The notes under the pieces were generated by a model, which worked only from the letters and a program-made list of their open reading frames with translations, searched no databases and was not told the DNA's origin. Positions 1 to 5,548 of a stretch of DNA of 5,548 nt are shown piece by piece; position 1 is the stretch's first letter; the number at the start of each line of letters is the position of its first letter. Both the position numbers and the translations under genes were made by a program. The stretch comes from Fidelibacterota bacterium. Its GTDB lineage: Bacteria; Bipolaricaulota; Bipolaricaulia; UBA7950; UBA9294. The stretch is from assembly GCA_024278395.1 (NCBI GenBank), contig JAJRTG010000107.1, forward strand, positions 1 to 5,548. The letters run 5' to 3'.

Positions 1-1
1 A

Positions 2-304
2 GCGGCGGCGGGAACGCGCCCCGTGCGGGAGGGGGCGGCGGTGATCGACCGGAACGGGAACTACCTCGGCCGGGTGACGAGCTGCGTCGCGCTCGATGAC
101 CGTCAGGTGGGACTCGCCCTCTTGGACAAACGGGGTCTTGCACCCGGGACGTCGATCGGGCTCATCAACCCGCCGCGGTCGGAGACGGTGAAGCCGGTCG
201 CACAATTGGCGAAGGGGGACCGCGTGGCCGTTCCGGTCTCCGGTGCGATCATCCGTCGGTTCCCGCGCTGGGCGGCCAAGCTGAAGGCGGGGGTCGGGGA
301 GTAA
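2..304 (+). CDS. GcvT/YgfZ-like protein, C-terminal fragment (5' end outside window)
   Basis: The frame is open from base 2 to a TAA at 302-304, giving 100 residues of a gene that starts left of the window. The GTG at 23 is unlikely to be the true start because the similarity begins before it. The segment RPVREGAAVIDRNGNYLGRV followed by TS, then GLALLDKRGLAPGT, resembles the C-terminal barrel of glycine-cleavage T protein (GcvT, aminomethyltransferase), where a stretch like 'R-x-x-REG-x-V-x-D-x-x-G-x-x-x-G-x-VTS' comes before an 'ALA' strand and a 'PGT' turn. GcvT transfers the methylene group of glycine to tetrahydrofolate in the cytoplasm. The related YgfZ family shares this barrel, and its diagnostic motif would lie upstream, outside the window. 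The tail (GDRVAVPVSGAIIRRFPRW) is not one I can place. It lies 25 nt upstream of mutS on the same strand, so cotranscription is likely. The fold family is fairly likely; the exact function is open. Confidence 0.55.
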   Translation, partial: AAAGTRPVREGAAVIDRNGNYLGRVTSCVALDDRQVGLALLDKRGLAPGTSIGLINPPRSETVKPVAQLAKGDRVAVPVSGAIIRRFPRWAAKLKAGVGE

Positions 305-320
305 TACCCTCGGAAACCAG

Positions 321-327
321 GGAGGGG
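321..327 (+). promoter_or_regulatory. Shine-Dalgarno site of mutS
   Basis: GGAGGGG lies 2 nt before the ATG at 330, with the GGAG core about 5 nt away. It is a strong purine-rich site that supports this start. No separate promoter is evident in the 25-nt gap after the upstream gene. Confidence 0.7.
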
Positions 328-329
328 CG

Positions 330-2843
330 ATGTCGAAGAAGACGCCGATGATGGAGCAGTATCTCCGCCTCAAGGCCGCCCATCCCGATGCGATCCTGTT
401 CTTCCACCTGGGGGATTTCTACGAGGCGTTCTTTGAGGACGCGGAGGTGCTCGCCCGTGAGCTCGACGTCGTCCTGACGGCGCGCAACGGCAATCCGATG
501 GCCGGTGTCCCGATCCGCCGCGGTGAGGCGTACGTGAACGAGCTTCTCAAGCGCGGATATAAGGTGGCGATCTGCCAACAGATGGAGGACCCGCGCAAGG
601 CGACCGGCCTGGTCCGCCGCGAGGTGGTGCGGGTCGTCACCCCGGGGACGACCCTCGACGACGGGGTCCTCGACGCGGGACGGAACAACTACCTGTGCGC
701 GGTCTACCGCCGCGGCGCCCGGTTCGGGTTGGCGGCGCTCGACCTGTCGACCGGCGAGTTCACCGCCACCGCGGCGTCGGACAGGGAGGCGCTGACCGGC
801 GAGCTCACCCGCCTTAGTCCGAGTGAGCTCCTTCTGCCCCCGGAATTGAAGGAGGAATTCGCCGAGCTGGAGCAGGGCGTGATCACCGTGTTGCCCGCCG
901 AGCAGTTCGATCCCAAGTCCGTTTCCGATGCGGAATTCGGAGTTCCCGAGGAGGCGCTCTGCGCCGCGGGGGCGGTCCTGGCCTACGTGGCCGAGACGCA
1001 GAAGGGGATCGTCGCCCATCTACAGAGGTTGCAGATGTACAGCCTGTCCGAGCGGATGGAGATCGATCCGTTCACCCTGCGCAACCTCGAGCTGGTGAAG
1101 CCGCTTCGGGAGGGCGAGGAGCGCGGGACGCTCCTCCACGTCCTGGATAAGACCGCCACCGGAATGGGGAGGCGCTACCTGCGCCGGGCGATCCTGGCCC
1201 CACTTCTAGATCGGGCTGAGATCGAGGCGCGGCTCGCCGCGGTGGAGACCCTCACCCAGGACGAGCTCGTGCAGCAGGCCCTCACCGAAGCGCTTGCCCG
1301 GGTGCACGATCTCGAGCGGCTCACCGGCAAGCTCGGGGCGGGGAGGATGGGGCCGCTCGATCTCCTCCTGCTGGAGAGGAGCCTCGACCAGCTCCCGCGG
1401 GTCACGGAGGCGCTATCCGGCGTCGCGGGGGGGGCGTCCGGACTCCTTATCCGGATCATTGAAGATCTTTCATTCCCCCGGCTTGCTGAGCTCAGGGAGG
1501 GTCTCTCCGGGATGCTCGTCGACCAGCCGCCGGCCGACGCGCGCGACGGTGGGTTGATCCGTCCCGGGTTCAGCGAGCAGCTCGACCGGCTGCACGCGGA
1601 GATGCGCGCCCTCCGCGCCCAGATAGCCGCACTCGAGCAGAAGGAGCGGGCCCGCACCGGGATCCCGTCCCTCAAGGTCGGGTACAACCGCGTCTTCGGT
1701 TACTACATCGAGGTGACGAAGCCGCATCTTTCCAAGGTGCCGCCCGAGTATCACCGCCGTCAGACCCTGACGAACGCCGAACGGTTCGTGACCGAAGAGC
1801 TGCGGGAGTACGAACAGCGGATCGCCGTCGCCCAGGAGCGGGCGGTTGCGCTAGAATTGGAGTTGTTCACGCAGGCACTCGAGCGGTTGAAGGAGGGGAT
1901 CCCACTCCTCCAGCGGGCCGCGCACGCACTGGGCAAGCTTGACTTCCTCCTGTCGCTCGCTGTCGTGGCGCGGAGGAACCGGTACACCCGCCCCCGGTTC
2001 ACCGATCGGCATGAGATCGTGATCCGGGAAGGGCGCCACCCCGTCGTGGAGCTCGTCGAGGAATTCGTCCCCAACGATCTCGCCCTTCCCGAGGGGACGG
2101 ATCTGGCGATCATCACCGGGCCGAACATGTCGGGAAAATCCGTATATCTGCGCCAGACAGCGCTCATATGCCTCATGGCCCAGGTCGGTTCGTTCGTCCC
2201 GGCGAGGGAGGCGACGCTTCCCATCCTCGACCGGATATTCGCCCGCGTCGGAGCGAGCGACATGCTCGTCTCCGGGATCAGCACGTTCATGATGGAGATG
2301 CTTGAGACGGCGGCGATCCTCAATCGAGCCACCGCCCGCAGCCTGATCATCCTCGATGAGATGGGGCGGGGGACGAGCACCTACGACGGCCTGTCCATCG
2401 CCTGGGCGGTGGCCAAGGAGCTGGCGGGGAGCGTGCGGGCGAAGACCCTGTTCGCCACCCACTACCAGGAGCTCACCCGCCTGGCCGACGAGCTTCCCAA
2501 TGTGACCAACCTGCACGTCGCGGTGAAGGAGGTGGGCAAGGAGGTCGTCTTCCTCCACCGCGTCGAGCCGGGGGTCGCCGCCGGCAGCTACGGGGTTCAC
2601 GTCGCCCGCCTCGCCGGGCTCCCCGATCGCGTCACGGAACAGGCCGAGAGGATCCTCGCCGAGTTCCTGGCGGGCTCCCCCCTCTACCCGAAGGCGGGTG
2701 CTCCGGACGCCTCTGCGCAGTCCCTGCCCCTTTTCGGTCCGGATGAGCATCCGGTGGTGAAGAGGCTGCGCAAGATAGACCCCAACAACCTGACACCGCT
2801 CGAGGCATTGGAGCTTTTGTTTCAATTGAGGAAGGAGCTTTGA
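330..2843 (+). CDS. mutS: DNA mismatch repair protein MutS
   Basis: MutS is an 837-residue cytoplasmic ATPase that slides on DNA, recognises mismatches and small loops, and recruits MutL. The length matches the MutS1 family (E. coli 853). The N-terminal domain (about 1-115) carries the mismatch-reading F-x-E motif as GDFYEAF, with F30 stacking on the mispaired base and E32. The connector domain spans roughly 120-250 and the core/lever helices about 260-540. Within these lies the clamp, whose conserved GYNRVFGYYIEV starts at G451. The ATPase domain (about 545-750) has Walker A GPNMSGKS at 597-604, Walker B ILDE ending at D676-E677, then MGRGTST, and the TH switch motif at T710-H711. QSLPLF at 797-802 fits the beta-clamp-binding consensus. 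The end, DPNNLTPLEALELLFQL, is the conserved C-terminal helix segment. All key residues are present, so it should be active. No mutL is in the window. The start at 330 is supported by its SD site. Confidence 0.99.
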   Translation: MSKKTPMMEQYLRLKAAHPDAILFFHLGDFYEAFFEDAEVLARELDVVLTARNGNPMAGVPIRRGEAYVNELLKRGYKVAICQQMEDPRKATGLVRREVVRVVTPGTTLDDGVLDAGRNNYLCAVYRRGARFGLAALDLSTGEFTATAASDREALTGELTRLSPSELLLPPELKEEFAELEQGVITVLPAEQFDPKSVSDAEFGVPEEALCAAGAVLAYVAETQKGIVAHLQRLQMYSLSERMEIDPFTLRNLELVKPLREGEERGTLLHVLDKTATGMGRRYLRRAILAPLLDRAEIEARLAAVETLTQDELVQQALTEALARVHDLERLTGKLGAGRMGPLDLLLLERSLDQLPRVTEALSGVAGGASGLLIRIIEDLSFPRLAELREGLSGMLVDQPPADARDGGLIRPGFSEQLDRLHAEMRALRAQIAALEQKERARTGIPSLKVGYNRVFGYYIEVTKPHLSKVPPEYHRRQTLTNAERFVTEELREYEQRIAVAQERAVALELELFTQALERLKEGIPLLQRAAHALGKLDFLLSLAVVARRNRYTRPRFTDRHEIVIREGRHPVVELVEEFVPNDLALPEGTDLAIITGPNMSGKSVYLRQTALICLMAQVGSFVPAREATLPILDRIFARVGASDMLVSGISTFMMEMLETAAILNRATARSLIILDEMGRGTSTYDGLSIAWAVAKELAGSVRAKTLFATHYQELTRLADELPNVTNLHVAVKEVGKEVVFLHRVEPGVAAGSYGVHVARLAGLPDRVTEQAERILAEFLAGSPLYPKAGAPDASAQSLPLFGPDEHPVVKRLRKIDPNNLTPLEALELLFQLRKEL

Positions 2844-2846
2844 TCG

Positions 2847-2875
2847 TTGAACTGGATCGTGCTTTTCGGTAACAT
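2847..2875 (+). promoter_or_regulatory. Candidate sigma70-type promoter of spoVG-tRNA-rnc
   Basis: TTGAAC at 2847-2852 and TAACAT at 2870-2875 are separated by exactly 17 nt. Each hexamer matches the sigma70 consensus at 4 of 6 positions, including the first four bases of the -35 and the outer T-A...A-T of the -10. Transcription would start near 2882, giving a leader of about 29 nt to the spoVG GTG. It begins 3 nt after the mutS stop. No terminator is visible between mutS and spoVG, so read-through from mutS would also feed these genes. Identified by eye only. Confidence 0.5.
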
Positions 2876-2898
2876 GAACCGAATCATCCAACAACTGT

Positions 2899-2903
2899 GA
2901 GGT
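2899..2903 (+). promoter_or_regulatory. Shine-Dalgarno site deciding the GTG start of spoVG
   Basis: GAGGT lies 7 nt before the GTG at 2911. A second GAGG directly abuts the GTG and is too close to act. Upstream in this frame there is no start codon before a TGA at 2875-2877. With the family-typical N-terminus, this makes the GTG the start. Confidence 0.65.
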
Positions 2904-2910
2904 CACGAGG

Positions 2911-3225
2911 GTGGAGATAACGAAGGTAGAGATCCGGCCGATGCGCAGTGAGGGAAACCTGAAGGCGTTCTGTTCGGTGGTGTTCGACGATGTGTTCATC
3001 GTCCACTCGGTGAAGGTGATTCAAGGGAAGGAGAACCTGTTCGTCGCCATGCCGAGCCAGGAGACGAAAAGCGGCGAATTCCGTGACACCGCCCACCCGA
3101 TCGATAATGATTTCCGCCTGAAGCTGGAGGAAGTCATCCTCCAGCGGTACATGGAGGTGGTGGGAAACGGGAAGAATCGCCCCTCCGCCCTGGAGGAAAT
3201 TCCAACAGAGGATGTGACGATTTAG
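2911..3225 (+). CDS. spoVG: SpoVG family nucleic-acid-binding regulator
   Basis: The 104-residue product matches SpoVG throughout (B. subtilis about 97 aa). It begins MEITKVEIRPM, continues to LFVAMPS at 43-49 and EFRDTAHPI at 56-64, and ends in the family's C-terminal helix (LKLEEVILQRYMEV). The final 20 or so residues are a variable acidic tail. SpoVG proteins are small dimers that bind DNA and RNA and act as global regulators; the name comes from a septation and sporulation phenotype in Bacillus, but the family is widespread in non-sporulating bacteria. The start is GTG with GAGGT 7 nt upstream. The stop TAG (3223-3225) forms the first three bases of the following tRNA-Gln, and rnc follows in the same frame. 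It probably belongs to a spoVG-tRNA-rnc-tRNA unit driven by the promoter candidate at 2847-2875. Confidence 0.95.
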   Translation: MEITKVEIRPMRSEGNLKAFCSVVFDDVFIVHSVKVIQGKENLFVAMPSQETKSGEFRDTAHPIDNDFRLKLEEVILQRYMEVVGNGKNRPSALEEIPTEDVTI

Positions 3226-3293
3226 GGCGTAGCCAAGCGGTAAGGCAACGGCCTTTGGAGCCGTGATCGGAGGTTCGAATCCTCCCGCCCTAA
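3223..3293 (+). tRNA. tRNA-Gln (anticodon UUG)
   Basis: This is a complete 71-nt cloverleaf. The acceptor stem 3223-3229 pairs with 3286-3292 in 7 perfect pairs, starting with U1-A72, a weak first pair typical of tRNA-Gln. The D arm is GCC/GGC (3232-3234, 3244-3246). The anticodon stem 3248-3252/3260-3264 has 5 pairs around CTTTGGA, with TTG at 3255-3257 reading CAA. The variable loop has 4 nt. The T stem is GGAGG/CCTCC around TTCGAAT (3274-3280). The discriminator is A3293. The CCA end is not encoded (the next bases are TAC), so it must be added by the CCA-adding enzyme. Bases 1-3 are the spoVG stop codon. T3222 could also pair with the discriminator and add an eighth pair, which could blur the RNase P site by one base. 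Confidence 0.97.
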
Positions 3294-3300
3294 TACTTCT

Positions 3301-3993
3301 ATGAACGAGCGACCGATTGAGGAACTGGCGAAGAAGCTCCGCCTCAAGATCTCTCCGGAGGTCCTTGAGCGGGCCTTCCTCCACAGTTCCTACGTAAACG
3401 AGCGGAACGACCCGCGCGGCTCGAACGAGCGGCTCGAGTTCCTCGGGGATGCGGTGATCGATCTTGCGGTAACGAGCCACCTCTTCCGGGAGTATCCGGA
3501 CGCGGACGAAGGGAAACTGACAAAGGCGAAGTCGGTGGTGGTCAGCCGGCCGATGCTCGCCGAGAAGGCGGATAAGCTCGAGCTTTCCAAGTACCTGCGC
3601 CTGGGGAAGGGGGAGGAGGCGAACGGCGGACGCGCCCGCGCCTCCAGCCGGGGGAACGCGTTCGAGGCCCTTGTCGGGGTGATCTTCCTCGAGCGCGGGT
3701 ACGCCTACGCCGCCAGGTTCGTCCTGCGTTATCTGAAGGATGAGATCGAGCGACTGCTCGCCGAACAATCGGCGACCGGGGACTATAAGAGCCTGTTGCA
3801 GGAGACGGCGCAGCGGCTCTTCTCTTGTCGTCCCAAGTACTCGGTGGTCGATACTAAGGGGAAGGAGCACAAGAAGGAGTTCACGGTCGCTGTTTCCGTC
3901 GCCGGACACCGCGGGATCGGCCGCGGCCGCAGCAAGAAAGAGGCTGAACAAGCGGCGGCGAAACAGTTATACTTAATGCTCGAGGAGTTCTAG
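3301..3993 (+). CDS. rnc: Ribonuclease III
   Basis: RNase III is a homodimeric endonuclease that cleaves double-stranded RNA, maturing rRNA precursors and regulating mRNAs. At 230 residues the length is typical. The catalytic domain (about 1-155) has the signature NERLEFLGD at 42-50, with metal ligands E46 and D50 (E. coli E41, D45), and the FEALVG helix with E122 (E. coli E117). The residue matching E. coli D114 is Asn119. The double-stranded-RNA-binding domain spans about 161-228, from DYKSLLQE to the KKEAEQAAA helix. The ATG lies 7 nt after tRNA-Gln and is the first possible start in frame after a TAA at 3241. The 7-nt gap (TACTTCT) has no SD site; the nearest GGAGG is in the tRNA T stem, too far away. 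The stop TAG directly precedes tRNA-Arg. In E. coli, rnc is autoregulated by cleavage of its own leader; here a tRNA occupies that place. Confidence 0.98.
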   Translation: MNERPIEELAKKLRLKISPEVLERAFLHSSYVNERNDPRGSNERLEFLGDAVIDLAVTSHLFREYPDADEGKLTKAKSVVVSRPMLAEKADKLELSKYLRLGKGEEANGGRARASSRGNAFEALVGVIFLERGYAYAARFVLRYLKDEIERLLAEQSATGDYKSLLQETAQRLFSCRPKYSVVDTKGKEHKKEFTVAVSVAGHRGIGRGRSKKEAEQAAAKQLYLMLEEF

Positions 3994-4067
<74 letters not shown>

Positions 4068-4146
4068 GAAGCTTCGGTTGTAATCCCACCTTTTCCCCAC
4101 CTACTCGTTAAGAAGATCGGCTTGTTTCAGGCTCGACAGGGCGGAG
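4068..4146 (+). other. Convergent intergenic spacer, no gene seen
   Basis: This spacer separates tRNA-Arg from the - strand terminator. It starts with the 8-bp palindrome GAAGCTTC (4068-4075), which has no loop or T-tract behind it, so it is not a terminator. I see no SD site with a start codon, no credible ORF and no + strand intrinsic terminator. How the + strand transcript ends is therefore not evident. Confidence 0.5.
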
Positions 4147-4177
4147 AAAAAAGGGCGGCCGTCATCGACGGCCGCCC
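4147..4177 (-). terminator. Intrinsic terminator of the BMP transporter operon
   Basis: There is a perfect 11-bp GC-rich stem, 4153-4163 with 4167-4177, closed by a 3-nt loop. On the - strand it is followed at once by six T (A at 4147-4152 on the + strand). It begins 15 nt after the stop of the binding-protein gene, a classic rho-independent layout. Read from the + strand, the hairpin is followed by GAAAGG, not T, so it would work poorly for the incoming tRNA-Arg transcript. Confidence 0.88.
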
Positions 4178-4192
4178 GAAAGGATCACTGAT

Positions 4193-5371
4193 TTACGGCT
4201 CGTTCGGCCATGGGCCGACGATCCCCTTCACCGCCCATTCCATGGTGATGAGGGAGTCGGCGGACAGCCACATCCCCTTCGGGACTTCAAGGTTGCCCTT
4301 GCGGTCGTAGACCGGTCCCTGATAGGGATCGAAGGTGATCCCGGGATCTGCCATCTGGTTCAGCCGGGTCTGGATCAGGTCGTAGACGCTGATCTTCCCG
4401 AGGGTCGGGTGATCGATCATGACCGCCTTCAGTTTATCGATGTAGGCGGGGTTGATCGGCATTCCGGGTTGAGCGCCCATCTCCACCGCGCCCTGGCCGA
4501 GGAGCCACCAGTAGTCTACGTGCTGCAGGTTGTGCGCGGTGTATACGCCCTTGTAGATCTTTTCGAGGAAGTCCTCGTAGATCTTCTCCCAGTGGACGAG
4601 CTGCCCGGATACGCAGTACTCAGGGCTGAACTTGTACATCGGGGAGTAGTGGGCAAAGCTGATCAACCCGTTCTCGCCCGCGACCTGGACGACGGTCGGT
4701 GTGTCCTCGGTGAACGCGAACGCGTCACAGCCCTCGGCGATCAGCGCTTCGGTCGCCTCCTTGGCCGCCGCCGGGTTGAACCACTCGAAGATCCAACGCA
4801 CGTGCACCTCGGCGTTCGGGTTGACCTCGCGCACTCCGATGGTGAACGCGCCGATGTGCCGCTTCAGTTCCGGAATCGGGAATGCGCCGACGTATCCGAT
4901 CTTGTTCGTCTTGGTCAGCGCTCCGGCCATCAGTCCGTTCAGGTAGTAAACCTGATAGAAGTCGGCCATGTAGGTGGCCATGTTCGGGGCGCGCTTGAAC
5001 CCGGAGCAGTGGGCGAAGATCACGTCCGGATACTTCTTCGCTGCAGCGAGGGTTCCGTCCATGAACCCGAAGCTGGTGGTGAAGATGACGTTGCAGCCCT
5101 CGTCGTTCACCAGTTTGTCGATCGTTGGGCCGACGTCACCCTCGGGCACGCTCTCCACGTACACCGTGGTCAGCCACGGAAATTCTTTATCCACTATCTG
5201 CCGTGCCACATCATGGGCGTGGCTCCAACCGTAGTCACCAACAGGTCCGACATAGATGAATCCCGCCTTGATCGGGGTTCCGGGTACATATTCCTTGGCT
5301 ACCGCTATCCCAACCAAGCTTCCAACCAGGACCATCGTTAATACAGCAACCAACAAAATCTTTTTTTGCAT
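4193..5371 (-). CDS. BMP-family ABC transporter substrate-binding protein
   Basis: The 392-residue product is the periplasmic binding protein of an ABC importer in the basic membrane protein (BMP, PnrA/TmpC-like) family. Residues 1-25 are a Sec signal peptide: QKK, a hydrophobic core, then AVA before K26. There is no lipobox cysteine, so it should be a soluble periplasmic protein, not a lipoprotein. The mature part starts IKAGFIYVGPVGDYGWS, the first strand and ligand loop of the fold, and continues with YMADFYQVYYLNGLMAGAL and KIGYVGAFPIPELKRHIGAF, which are family-typical. The C-terminal stretch (YQGPVYDRKGN, then MEWAVKGIVG) resembles a BMP subfamily whose members end in a similar GP-x-x-D-x-x-G / W-x-x-x-G-x-x-G pattern. 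Characterised BMP proteins bind purine nucleosides; that ligand is inferred here. The start has a strong SD site (5375-5382). A permease lies upstream and a terminator downstream, so this is the last gene of the operon. The ATPase must lie outside the window. Confidence 0.92.
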   Translation of the reverse strand: MQKKILLVAVLTMVLVGSLVGIAVAKEYVPGTPIKAGFIYVGPVGDYGWSHAHDVARQIVDKEFPWLTTVYVESVPEGDVGPTIDKLVNDEGCNVIFTTSFGFMDGTLAAAKKYPDVIFAHCSGFKRAPNMATYMADFYQVYYLNGLMAGALTKTNKIGYVGAFPIPELKRHIGAFTIGVREVNPNAEVHVRWIFEWFNPAAAKEATEALIAEGCDAFAFTEDTPTVVQVAGENGLISFAHYSPMYKFSPEYCVSGQLVHWEKIYEDFLEKIYKGVYTAHNLQHVDYWWLLGQGAVEMGAQPGMPINPAYIDKLKAVMIDHPTLGKISVYDLIQTRLNQMADPGITFDPYQGPVYDRKGNLEVPKGMWLSADSLITMEWAVKGIVGPWPNEP

Positions 5372-5449
5372 GTTCCCCTCCCTTGTAGTCTTTTGTGTTT
5401 TATCTTACTTGCAAGTTTGCGTGACTATCACCTCCCTTCCCTCTGCGTC
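5372..5449 (-). other. Spacer between permease and binding-protein genes, with palindrome and unused SD-like site
   Basis: This 78-nt gap is wider than expected inside a tight operon. Besides the SD site next to the binding-protein start, it holds GGGAGGTGAT (5436-5427 on the - strand), a near-ideal match to the 16S anti-SD, but no convincing start codon follows. The perfect 10-bp palindrome ACTTGCAAGT lies at 5407-5416. The AT-rich part around 5391-5410 includes TAAGAT (5407-5402), a possible -10, but no good -35 stands at the right distance. An internal promoter is possible but not shown. Confidence 0.4.
5375..5382 (-). promoter_or_regulatory. Shine-Dalgarno site of the BMP binding-protein gene
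   Basis: On the - strand GGGAGGGG ends 3 nt before the ATG at 5371-5369, with the GGAG core at a usable distance. It fixes the start that yields a normal signal peptide, and suits a binding protein made in excess over its membrane partners. Confidence 0.65.
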
Positions 5450-5548
5450 TTATTCTTCCCCTCTGGTATAGGGGATTGCAAGCGCGGCCGGCGCCCCCAT
5501 CCGCTTCTGCAGCGTCCCCCGGGATACGAATATGAGGATGAGGATGGC
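5450..5548 (-). CDS. ABC transporter permease, C-terminal fragment (5' end outside window)
   Basis: On the - strand an open frame enters from the right edge and ends at TAA (5452-5450), giving 32 residues. It starts AILILIFVSRGTLQKRM, the end of a hydrophobic membrane helix followed by a basic cytoplasmic stretch, then GAPAALAIPYTRGEE. The 'APAALG-x-PY-x-RGE' type ending is typical of the second permease subunit that pairs with BMP-family binding proteins (YufQ-like branched-chain/nucleoside permeases). Being directly upstream of a BMP binding-protein gene supports this. It would form the inner-membrane channel of that importer. The start codon and most of the gene are outside the window. Confidence rests on a short tail plus context. 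Confidence 0.78.
   Translation of the reverse strand, partial: AILILIFVSRGTLQKRMGAPAALAIPYTRGEE

Noticed and set aside
249..1019. 256-codon - strand open frame opposite the mutS 5' end
   Set aside because: It is antisense to the conserved mismatch-recognition domain and has low-complexity R/G/L-rich composition.
2874..2900. ATG with an 8-codon frame before spoVG, as a possible leader peptide
   Set aside because: Its ATG lies inside the putative -10 box, so it would not be on a transcript from that promoter. It also lacks an SD site.
1851..2999. 382-codon - strand open frame opposite the mutS 3' half and spoVG start
   Set aside because: It is a shadow of the highly conserved MutS ATPase domain, with no motif of its own.
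2884..3951. 355-codon - strand open frame across spoVG, tRNA-Gln and rnc
   Set aside because: It runs antisense through two clear genes and a tRNA, which no real protein gene would be expected to do. Composition explains it.
4122..4310. 62-codon + strand open frame across the terminator and the binding-protein 3' end
   Set aside because: It has no SD site, reads through the terminator hairpin and overlaps a real gene in antisense.
4409..5341. 310-codon + strand open frame opposite the BMP binding-protein gene
   Set aside because: It is the reverse shadow of a well-supported gene with a signal peptide, SD site and terminator. The translation shows no recognisable family pattern, and long antisense frames are common in GC-rich DNA.
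5405..5431. GTG-started 8-codon frame on the - strand inside the permease-BMP spacer
   Set aside because: Its start overlaps the SD-like sequence itself, and nothing suggests that it is translated.

Overview
The window comes from a GC-rich bacterial chromosome. It holds two gene sets that converge at about 4070-4180. On the + strand are the tail of a GcvT-like gene, mutS, spoVG, a tRNA-Gln, rnc and a tRNA-Arg. On the - strand, read from the right edge, are the tail of an ABC-transporter permease and a complete BMP-family solute-binding protein gene, closed by a strong intrinsic terminator. Every protein gene is an ordinary bacterial type. The solute-binding protein has a plain Sec signal peptide with no lipobox cysteine, which suits a cell with a periplasm. 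SpoVG also occurs in many bacteria that do not sporulate. I cannot fix the phylum. A high-GC diderm outside the Proteobacteria would fit, perhaps a candidate lineage such as Bipolaricaulota, but this is a guess.

Layout. 2-304: C-terminal end of a GcvT/YgfZ-fold protein, cut by the window edge. 330-2843: mutS, 25 nt downstream with a strong Shine-Dalgarno (SD) site, probably in the same transcript. 2847-2875: a sigma70-type promoter candidate directly after the mutS stop. 2911-3225: spoVG, starting at GTG. 3223-3293: tRNA-Gln(UUG), whose first three bases are the spoVG stop codon. 3301-3993: rnc (RNase III), starting 7 nt after the tRNA with no SD site in those 7 nt. 3994-4067: tRNA-Arg(CCU), starting at the base after the rnc stop. 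4068-4146: no gene or + strand terminator seen. 4147-4177: terminator of the - strand operon. 4193-5371 (-): BMP-family binding protein. 5372-5449: spacer with SD sites and a palindrome. 5450-5548 (-): permease C-terminus.

The most notable structure is the spoVG / tRNA-Gln / rnc / tRNA-Arg string. Protein and tRNA genes alternate with essentially no spacers, like the 'tRNA punctuation' of mitochondrial genomes. If all four are on one transcript, maturation of tRNA-Gln at its 5' end would remove the spoVG stop codon from its mRNA. Maturation at its 3' end would leave rnc with a leader of about 7 nt. Expression of an RNA-binding protein and of a double-strand RNase would then be tied to tRNA processing. 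The arrangement is read directly from the sequence; the regulatory consequence is inference.
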